Source: CAZJBH01 sp964544485
GTDB taxonomy: Bacteria > Patescibacteriota > Minisyncoccia > Portnoybacterales > UBA2143
Direction: 5' to 3'
Assembly (NCBI GenBank): GCA_964544485.1
Contig: CAZJBH010000020.1
Location: forward strand, 1 to 11,231
Length of the DNA stretch: 11,231 nucleotides
Both the position numbers and the translations under genes were made by a program. Below, one piece after another: positions 5,883-11,231 of this stretch. Under the pieces are notes generated by a model. It saw only the letters and a list, made by a program, of their open reading frames with translations. It ran no database searches and was not told where the DNA came from. Position 1 is the stretch's first letter. Every line of letters begins with the position of its first letter.

Positions 5883-6092
5883 ATGAAATACCTTACTATC
5901 AAACAAGCTTCAAAATTACTTCATGTTACTCCGCTTACTCTTAGAAATTGGGATAAAAAAGGTATTTTAAAACCTTATCGCAATCCAGCTAATAATTACC
6001 GGGTTTATCGGATAGATCAAATTGAAGGATTTTTAAGAAAAATGGAAGCTAGCAGATCTCAGCAAGCTAAAAGGAAAATAGATTTGTTTTAA
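5883..6092 (+). CDS. Small MerR/excisionase-like helix-turn-helix DNA-binding protein
   Basis: A 69-residue protein consisting almost only of a MerR-type winged helix-turn-helix. YLTIKQASKLLHVTPLTLRN (3-22) gives the two helices, and WDKKGILKPYRN, a wing, then YRVYRIDQIEGFLRKM complete the fold. The usual MerR effector-binding or dimerisation domain is absent, so it resembles excisionase-type or minimal HTH proteins. The C-terminal tail is Lys/Arg-rich (RSQQAKRKIDLF). It has its own promoter (5804-5831) and its own terminator (6136-6166). The neighbouring giant gene at 6718 starts with two HTH modules of the same general class, and a GCGC-centred palindrome lies both just after this gene (6105-6115) and in the leader of the giant gene (6613-6626). 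Control of the latter by this protein is a reasonable guess, not shown. The start is poorly supported because no ribosome binding site is visible. Confidence 0.8.
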   Translation: MKYLTIKQASKLLHVTPLTLRNWDKKGILKPYRNPANNYRVYRIDQIEGFLRKMEASRSQQAKRKIDLF

Positions 6093-6104
6093 TAAAAAAG
6101 AATC

Positions 6105-6115
6105 AAGCGCTTATA
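6105..6115 (+). promoter_or_regulatory. Half-copy of the AAGCGCTTATA palindrome
   Basis: aagcgcttata downstream of the HTH gene is identical to the right eleven bases of the 14-bp palindrome at 6613-6626. Its self-complementary core is aagcgctt. A possible operator or protein-binding site. Confidence 0.35.
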
Positions 6116-6135
6116 GCAATAACTTTCTAAACAAG

Positions 6136-6166
6136 AACTCTGAAATTACTCAGGGTTTTTGTTTTT
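6136..6166 (+). terminator. Rho-independent terminator of the small HTH gene
   Basis: aactctga (6136-6143) pairs with tcagggtt (6150-6157), one G-T pair, loop of six. It is followed by a T-rich tract to 6166. It is placed 44 nt after the stop codon at 6092. Confidence 0.8.
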
Positions 6167-6179
6167 ATATCTCTATTTG

Positions 6180-6224
6180 AGGATTGTCATTGCAGGCTGA
6201 CTATGAAAAGGATCGTCATCGCAG
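6180..6224 (+). repeat. Imperfect 16-bp direct repeat, period 29
   Basis: aggattgtcattgcag (6180-6195) recurs as aggatcgtcatcgcag (6209-6224) with two T/C changes. No gene or known site explains it. It leads into the GGAC/GTCC inverted-repeat array. Confidence 0.5.
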
Positions 6225-6232
6225 ACAAACCA

Positions 6233-6296
6233 AAGGACGTTCCTTAGAAGGTGTGTTCTTCTAAAAGAAGGACGGCACTTTATAAGGAATGTCCTT
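6233..6296 (+). repeat. Inverted repeat / hairpin 1 of the GGAC-GTCC array
   Basis: aaggacgttcctta (6233-6246) pairs with taaggaatgtcctt (6283-6296), one G-T pair out of 14. An inner hairpin, cttct/agaag, lies around 6258-6270. The stem is much longer than chance would give in this composition. No T run follows, so it is not a simple terminator. Confidence 0.65.
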
Positions 6297-6328
6297 GATA
6301 GAGATAGAAAAACTTTTCCCATCTATTC

Positions 6329-6401
6329 GAGGACACTCTTTAAAAGATACGTCCTTTTAACAAAGAACATATCTTTTAAGGAGCGTCCTCTATCTTTTTT
6401 T
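6329..6401 (+). terminator. Long hairpin 2 of the array, followed by a T tract
   Basis: Positions 6329-6352 (starting gaggacactc) pair with 6367-6390 (ending gcgtcctc) over 24 positions, with two A-C mismatches and one G-T pair. T7 follows at 6395-6401. In form this is a very large intrinsic terminator, but no obvious gene precedes it. It may end a small RNA or be part of a dispersed repeat. The arms also match those of hairpin 1 (6232-6240 can pair with 6349-6357), so alternative folds exist. Confidence 0.55.
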
Positions 6402-6404
6402 AAT

Positions 6405-6452
6405 TGTGGATAAATATTTTTAAAAGATAATTAGATATTCATCTGTGGATAA
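6405..6452 (-). promoter_or_regulatory. Two DnaA-box matches, 39 bp apart
   Basis: tgtggataa at 6405-6413 and at 6444-6452 are perfect complements of TTATCCACA, in the same orientation and separated by A+T-rich sequence. Together with 5786-5794 they form a local cluster of three perfect boxes in a mainly intergenic stretch. This is compatible with a replication origin or with DnaA-regulated or DnaA-titrating sites. Confidence 0.45.
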
Positions 6453-6505
6453 CTAAATTATTTAAAATATGTCTTTGGATATCCGATATGATTTTATGCC
6501 CTTTT

Positions 6506-6531
6506 TAAGCCAAAAATAGGCTTATTTTTTT
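6506..6531 (+). terminator. Intrinsic terminator-like hairpin
   Basis: taagcc (6506-6511) pairs with ggctta (6519-6524) around aaaaata, then T7 (6525-6531). The stretch between 6402 and 6505 before it holds no ORF that I can support, so what it terminates is unknown. Confidence 0.5.
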
Positions 6532-6568
6532 ATCAATTTATTTTTAATTCCGATATCCGATAGGCCTA

Positions 6569-6597
6569 TTGACGCCTATATCAGATAAATTTAAAAT
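6569..6597 (+). promoter_or_regulatory. Promoter of the giant surface-protein gene
   Basis: TTGACG (6569-6574) lies 17 bp before TAAAAT (6592-6597). A start near 6604 would give a leader of about 114 nt containing the palindrome at 6613 and the terminator-like structure at 6650. Confidence 0.65.
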
Positions 6598-6612
6598 ATA
6601 TACAGAAAGTTC

Positions 6613-6626
6613 TATAAGCGCTTATA
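6613..6626. promoter_or_regulatory. Perfect 14-bp palindrome, probable operator
   Basis: tataagcgcttata is fully self-complementary. It lies about 10 bp downstream of the predicted transcription start of the giant gene, a classic position for a repressor. An 11-base copy is present at 6105-6115 after the small HTH gene. Confidence 0.55.
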
Positions 6627-6640
6627 ATTTAATAGATAGA

Positions 6641-6706
6641 GTTTTCTGCAGAAAACCTTTTTGCCTTGTTTTATTAAGCAAGGTTACATTAAGGTTTTCT
6701 TTTTTT
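6641..6706 (+). terminator. Leader terminator with overlapping alternative hairpin (possible attenuator)
   Basis: agaaaacctt (6650-6659) pairs perfectly with aaggttttct (6691-6700), enclosing a second hairpin ccttgttt/tatt/aagcaagg (6664-6683), and T7 follows. The 5' arm also belongs to the palindrome gttttctgcagaaaac (6641-6656), whose formation would block the terminator. The T run ends only 11 nt before the ATG at 6718. The layout suggests conditional readthrough. No known riboswitch or T-box consensus is recognisable. Confidence 0.6.
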
Positions 6707-6717
6707 ATTTCCATATA

Positions 6718-9700
6718 ATGAAAAGCCATAAATCACAAGAAAAATATATTTCCTTAAAGCAAGCAGCTAAACTGTGTAATTATTCACAGGATTATTTAAG
6801 TTTGCGCGCTCGGCAGGGGAAATTAAAAGCAATTAAATTAGGCCGTAATTGGGTTACTACTCAAGAGTGGTTGAATAAATACAAAGAAGCAAATCAATAT
6901 TTATCATTAAGCAAGGCAGCTCAAAAAATTCCTTATTCAGCTGATTATTTAGCCTTAAGAATAAGACAGAAAAAGCTTAGAGCAGTAAAAATTAAGGGAA
7001 AATGGATGGTTAAAGAAGAGTGGTTGAATAGTTATCTTCAAAATTCATTTAAAACAAAGCCAACAATTGATTTAAGCAAAGGGTTAAGTTTGATTGGGAG
7101 CGTTTTATTTGGATTAAAACAAAGATTTTTAGCTATTAATAAAAAAATAGAGAATAATAGAGAAAATTTATCAGTTAAAATAGATCAATTTTACAATACT
7201 TTTTTTCAAACAATTAAAAAATCGCGTTTTATCGGAGTTTTGATTTTGGTTTTTTGTCTTTTAGGCGCTTCTGCGTTTGCCGCAATTCCTCAAGCGCGTT
7301 CTTTGGCTACAGCTGCGTTAAATGGTTCAGCTGAATTTGTTTATCAGCAATCAGTTAAAGTAAAAGAATCTAGCGGCTGGGCTTTTAATCAAGCTAATGA
7401 ATTTATTGCTGAAACTCCTGAGCATATTCAGCAGATTAGCGATTTAATTGATTTTTCTTTAAAGAATTTAGTTTTAGATGCAGTTTTTGTAACTGAAAAT
7501 AGTATTATTAAATTAAAGCAGGAAATAAAAACAATTTCTAATTTAGCCATAATGCCTGAAATGCCTAATTTTGATTTGCCTGATTATTCAATTCAAGGAT
7601 TTTTAAATAAATTTAATCAATTAAGTCAAAAAAATGAAGAGTTAAAATCAGATTTTAGGCAAAAGATTGCTTTTATTCCTCTAGGAATTAATAAGCTGGC
7701 TGATAATTCAATTGATTATTTTATCCATTTGCCTGATTTTGATGAATATACACATAATCAAATTAGGCTTATTCAGCATAAATTAGCTAGGAATTTAAAT
7801 AAATTAGAACAAATGGTATTTAATTCAGCTATTCAGCTCGCTGAATTGCCTGATTTTATAAAAGATAAATCAACTAAACTTGTTAGTTTGCCTGATTTAG
7901 TTTTTTCTACTTATCAAGAAACAGTTAAAAATCTAAATAATGAATTTATTAGCTTGTCTGAATTAAGGAGCAAATTTGTTATTTATCTTTCCGATATATC
8001 ATCAAGCTTATCCGATATACCTAATAATTTATCCGATATAGTTCAAAAATCGCTTAAAAAAGCCGAAAAATTAGTATTTATCCTTAATGATAAATTTAAC
8101 CAATTAAATTATCAAATTATTAACAATTTAGCTGAATTACCTGATTTTAATACGCAGGTGAATGATTCTTTAGCTTCTGTTTTTGGATATTTTCAAGAAA
8201 AAGCTTCTTCTTTTAGATCTACCCTTGGGGATGCATATCTTAAATTAGCTGATTATTTAATTCCTGGGTTAAATGATGAAGAAAGTTATTTAATTGGCAG
8301 AAAAACAATCAAAACCCAAGAATCAGTAGTTCAAGAAGTTGTTCCTAAAATTATTACTAAAGAAGTTGTTAAAGTAAAACAAGTAGAAACTCAGCAACAA
8401 ACTAAAGTTAGTAAAGTAGTAGAAACAATAGAATCCAATCAAGTCGTTTCTATCAGGAGCGAGCTTGGTTCTCTTTCTGAAAGGATTATTAACTTAGGCA
8501 GTCAGATTAACAATAAAGTGGATTTTACTGTTCCTGCGCACAAACCAGTCTATATCCCTTCTTCAGGCATAGAAGTTTCCGGACATTCTATGCTTTCTAC
8601 TTTGAATGTATCTGGTTCTGGAACAATTAAAGAATCTCTTGGAGTAGGCAAGAACTTTTCAGCTGGAGATTCAACTGATGCCAACACTACTTTTAATGTT
8701 TATTCAATTGCCACTTTTAATGAAGCAGTTACCTTTGAAGATTCTTTAACTGCTAATCAGGGTTTAACAATTAATGGCAAAGATCTAACCGTAGCTAAGA
8801 ATGCTTCTATTTCTGGAACTCTATCTGCAGCTACAACTACCTTAGATAATCTAACGATTAATAATGACTTGCTTGTTTCTGGCAATGCTACTACCACTGG
8901 CTCGCAAGCTTTCTCAAGCACAGTCAGCATTGCAGATAAATTAACTGCTACTTCAACTCAAATCATTGCCACAACTACTGATACTCTTTTAACTCTGCAA
9001 CAAAATTCAACCGGAGACATTCTTAAGCTTCAGGATAATCAAACTGATGTCTTTACCATCACAGAGAATGGCAATTTAATTATGAATGCTTCTTCCACTC
9101 TTCCGATTATTAATTTAACCGCTTCTTCAACTAATACTCACTTAGACCTCAAACTATCCGGAGCAGGCGATCTATTAAACATCAAAGACAAAACAGATTC
9201 TTCCAAGCTTTATTTAACCAACCAAGGTAATTTCGGGATTAATACTTCCACTCCCGGAGGATACTACAATGAATTATTCACAGTTAACGGAGATTCATAT
9301 TTTAAAGGCAACGCCACGACTACCGGTTCTCGCCACATAGATGGAGATTTAAGCGTAATCGGAGCATTCAGCCATTCCGGAGCAACAGCCAGCTTTGCCA
9401 CGACTACTATCACCGGAGATTTAACTGTCCAAGATAGCGATGGAAACAAGCATCTCTATCTTCAGAATAATTCTGGTAATCTCGGCATTGGAGATCTTTC
9501 TCCTTCAGCCAGATTAACCTCATCTTCCACCTTAGAACAACTCCGTCTTATTTATGATCAAACAAACAACAAATACGCTTCCTTTACGATTGATTCAAAC
9601 GGAGACTTAACTATAGATTTAGCTACAGCCAATGCCACGACTACTATCAATGATAATTTCAAGGTAACCGGAAACGCTACTACCACCGGTTCATCATATA

Positions 9701-11231
9701 TTGGGGGAGACTTAATCACAGATGGAACAGGAAGCTTTGCTTCAGCAAGCTTAACCATTGACTCATCTGGCAATCTCACCACCACTGGCTATGCTTCTAC
9801 AACTACAGGACTATTCACTCAAGGAGATTTCCACTCCGGAGGGAATGCCAACATTGACGGGACTTTGAATAACCTTGGCCTAATTACCGGCTCAGGCGGC
9901 TTGACCATTGATTCAGGCGATATTTTGTTTTCTACTTCCGGAATAATTAATCAGTCAGGTTCTGGCCAGGTTACTTTCTCGGGCAATCTTGACGCTGATT
10001 CTGGATTGGATGTTTCAGGCGGGAATCTAACCGCCACTACCACAGTAATCACTGTTCAAGATTCAACTTCCGCCGCTTTAACTGTTCAGCAGGATTCTTC
10101 AGGCAATATTGTTGATTTCAAAGACGGAGTTTCCTCTGTTTTGACTATTGCTGATGGAGGCGCTATTACCATAAATGGAGATATTAATCAGACCGGCGAA
10201 TTGGATGTTTCCGGTTACGGCCAATTTAACAACGTTACTACTACAGATACTTTAGCTATTGGAGGATACGCCACCTCAACCGGAGGATTCTATACAAAAG
10301 CAGATATTCACGCAGGAGGCAATCTAACTGTAGATGGGAATGTGGGGATTGGAATTGATAATCCTTTAAGGCCATTGTCTTTTAATGATATTTTAGGCGA
10401 AAAACTTTCTTTATTTTCTCTTTCAAATACCGCTAGAGATTATTATGGTTTTGGAGTTAGCTCAGGTGCAATGGAATATCAAGTTCCAGCTGCATCATAT
10501 CATCTATTTTATGTAGGCGACTCAATCAAGTTTAAAATAGGCGATGGTGGTAATGTTGGTATTAATGATCTTTCTCCAGATGCCCGTTTAACATCTTCTT
10601 CTACTAATGAACAATTAAGATTAATCCACGATCAAGTTAACAGCAAGTATGCTTCCTTCACCGTTGATTCAAACGGAGACTTAACCATAGATCTAGCTAC
10701 AGCCAATGCCACGACTACTATCAATGATAATTTCAAAGTTCTTGGCGATACCAAGCTTCAAGGCAATGCTACGACTACTGGATCTTTAAACATAGATCAA
10801 GATTTAACTGTAGATGGAACTGCTTTGTTTGCTAATACTGCTTTATCTATTGATTCTTCCGGCAATCTGACTACCACTGGATACGCTACAACTACAGGAG
10901 GACTCTATACACAATCAAACATCCACGCAGGGGGCAATCTAACCGTAGACGGTAATGCTACTATTTCCGGAGGAAGTTCATTTAGCGGAGATTTGGATAT
11001 GAATAGTTACAAGATTGTTAATATTGGAGATTCAGGAACAGATTTTAATGATAGCGGAGGATTAACCTTAGCTGGCAATCTTCAAGTTAATGGTTCTGCT
11101 ACTACCACTGGTTCTTTCTACTTCCCGTCAGGCGTGGTGCAGGAAAACGGCAACGTCGGCATCGGCACAACCAATCCTACGTCTACTCTTCAAGTGGTAG
11201 GGGATTTTCACGCATCAGGCGATAATGGAGA
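6718..11231 (+). CDS. Giant HTH-membrane-fibre protein, 3' end beyond window
   Basis: The open frame has at least 1504 codons and no stop to the window edge. Residues 10-57 and 61-108 are two tandem excisionase/MerR-like helix-turn-helix modules (YISLKQAAKL..., YLSLSKAAQK...), spaced 51 residues. One hydrophobic segment at 171-190 (FIGVLILVFCLLGASAFAAI) would place the head inside and the rest outside; ASAFA could also be a signal-peptidase site. Residues 191 to about 600 look helical, with LPD motifs recurring (LPDYS, LPDFDE, LPDFIK, LPDLV, LPDFNT) and a Val/Lys/Glu-rich linker. From about 602 on the protein is a Thr/Gly/Asn/Ser-rich repetitive stalk (GNATTTGS, SGNLTTTGYA, GNVGIGTTNP), like tail-fibre or adhesin beta-structures. 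The start is set by HTH1, since no ribosome binding site is visible. A role in attachment to a host or surface is inferred. The C-terminal end, where a chaperone or anchoring domain might lie, is not seen. Confidence 0.85.
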   Translation, partial: MKSHKSQEKYISLKQAAKLCNYSQDYLSLRARQGKLKAIKLGRNWVTTQEWLNKYKEANQYLSLSKAAQKIPYSADYLALRIRQKKLRAVKIKGKWMVKEEWLNSYLQNSFKTKPTIDLSKGLSLIGSVLFGLKQRFLAINKKIENNRENLSVKIDQFYNTFFQTIKKSRFIGVLILVFCLLGASAFAAIPQARSLATAALNGSAEFVYQQSVKVKESSGWAFNQANEFIAETPEHIQQISDLIDFSLKNLVLDAVFVTENSIIKLKQEIKTISNLAIMPEMPNFDLPDYSIQGFLNKFNQLSQKNEELKSDFRQKIAFIPLGINKLADNSIDYFIHLPDFDEYTHNQIRLIQHKLARNLNKLEQMVFNSAIQLAELPDFIKDKSTKLVSLPDLVFSTYQETVKNLNNEFISLSELRSKFVIYLSDISSSLSDIPNNLSDIVQKSLKKAEKLVFILNDKFNQLNYQIINNLAELPDFNTQVNDSLASVFGYFQEKASSFRSTLGDAYLKLADYLIPGLNDEESYLIGRKTIKTQESVVQEVVPKIITKEVVKVKQVETQQQTKVSKVVETIESNQVVSIRSELGSLSERIINLGSQINNKVDFTVPAHKPVYIPSSGIEVSGHSMLSTLNVSGSGTIKESLGVGKNFSAGDSTDANTTFNVYSIATFNEAVTFEDSLTANQGLTINGKDLTVAKNASISGTLSAATTTLDNLTINNDLLVSGNATTTGSQAFSSTVSIADKLTATSTQIIATTTDTLLTLQQNSTGDILKLQDNQTDVFTITENGNLIMNASSTLPIINLTASSTNTHLDLKLSGAGDLLNIKDKTDSSKLYLTNQGNFGINTSTPGGYYNELFTVNGDSYFKGNATTTGSRHIDGDLSVIGAFSHSGATASFATTTITGDLTVQDSDGNKHLYLQNNSGNLGIGDLSPSARLTSSSTLEQLRLIYDQTNNKYASFTIDSNGDLTIDLATANATTTINDNFKVTGNATTTGSSYIGGDLITDGTGSFASASLTIDSSGNLTTTGYASTTTGLFTQGDFHSGGNANIDGTLNNLGLITGSGGLTIDSGDILFSTSGIINQSGSGQVTFSGNLDADSGLDVSGGNLTATTTVITVQDSTSAALTVQQDSSGNIVDFKDGVSSVLTIADGGAITINGDINQTGELDVSGYGQFNNVTTTDTLAIGGYATSTGGFYTKADIHAGGNLTVDGNVGIGIDNPLRPLSFNDILGEKLSLFSLSNTARDYYGFGVSSGAMEYQVPAASYHLFYVGDSIKFKIGDGGNVGINDLSPDARLTSSSTNEQLRLIHDQVNSKYASFTVDSNGDLTIDLATANATTTINDNFKVLGDTKLQGNATTTGSLNIDQDLTVDGTALFANTALSIDSSGNLTTTGYATTTGGLYTQSNIHAGGNLTVDGNATISGGSSFSGDLDMNSYKIVNIGDSGTDFNDSGGLTLAGNLQVNGSATTTGSFYFPSGVVQENGNVGIGTTNPTSTLQVVGDFHASGDNG
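9475..9666 (+). repeat. Internal duplication of the stalk, copy A
   Basis: It encodes residues 920-983, beginning GNLGIGDLSPSARLTSSS and ending TTTINDNFKV. It is the same length (192 nt) as copy B 1074 bp downstream and shares a 43-nt identical stretch with it (9620-9662 equals 10694-10736). Flanking units such as GNATTTGS and SSGNLTTTGYA also recur in the same order. Confidence 0.85.
10549..10740 (+). repeat. Internal duplication of the stalk, copy B
   Basis: It encodes residues 1278-1341, beginning GNVGINDLSPDARLTSSS and ending TTTINDNFKV. It matches copy A closely at protein level, with mostly synonymous or conservative changes. It points to stalk growth by segmental duplication or recombination. 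Confidence 0.85.

Noticed and set aside
6170..6400. CRISPR array
   Set aside because: The repeats are inverted and diverged, with irregular spacing and no constant repeat-spacer pattern. No cas gene is in the window.
6402..6505. Small gene ending at the terminator at 6506
   Set aside because: I find no start codon with a supported reading frame or known RNA fold here. It holds only the two DnaA-box matches and A+T-rich sequence.
6641..6706. Known riboswitch or T-box leader
   Set aside because: The leader is too short and lacks any recognisable aptamer or T-box consensus. Only the alternative hairpins can be supported.
9264..9785. Two minus-strand ORFs (61 and 75 codons)
   Set aside because: They are antisense to the repetitive stalk of the giant gene. 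Both consist of Val/Pro/Ser-rich sequence typical of the complement of Thr/Gly/Asn codons.

Overview
This window looks like part of a small, A+T-rich bacterial chromosome, most likely from the Candidate Phyla Radiation (Patescibacteria). That assignment is inference. It rests on a 23S gene carrying several group I introns, the low G+C content, very compact gene junctions, and a membrane-anchored Cys-rich protein of a Patescibacteria-like style next to rodA. There is no taxonomic marker I could compare by search.

Region 1 (1-3797) is the 3' half of a ribosomal RNA operon. The 23S gene is cut into five exons (1-883, 1143-1154, 1960-2626, 2908-3042, 3286 to about 3570) by four group I introns. 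By E. coli numbering they sit after U1911, U1923, U2449 and U2584. All are next to functional-core nucleotides: the helix 69 loop, A2451 and U2585. The first two introns are separated by a 12-nt exon that is the loop and 3' strand of helix 69. Intron 2 encodes a LAGLIDADG homing endonuclease inside its P6 hairpin; the other three have no ORF. Introns 1 and 2 form one related pair, introns 3 and 4 another, and both pairs show compensatory base changes. A separate 105-nt A+T-rich insertion caps helix 79 and has no intron core. The 5S gene follows, enclosed by a long stem.

Region 2 (3806-5779) starts where the rrn terminator, a promoter and a ribosome binding site overlap. It holds a two-gene unit: a single-pass membrane protein with a four-Cys juxtamembrane segment, then the cell-wall glycosyltransferase RodA.

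Region 3 (5780-6717) is mostly non-coding. It has a promoter and a 69-residue MerR/excisionase-like DNA-binding protein, then about 600 bp with several hairpins, T-tract terminators, a GGAC/GTCC inverted-repeat array and three perfect DnaA-box matches (one upstream of the small gene). It ends with a promoter, a 14-bp palindrome and an attenuator-like terminator just before the last gene.

Region 4 (6718-11231) is one open frame that runs off the window (at least 1504 residues). The predicted protein has two tandem helix-turn-helix modules, one membrane segment, a long helical region with recurring LPD motifs, and a repetitive Thr/Gly/Asn-rich tail resembling phage tail-fibre or adhesin stalks. 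A DNA-binding-type head joined through a membrane segment to a giant surface fibre is the most unusual protein in the window.
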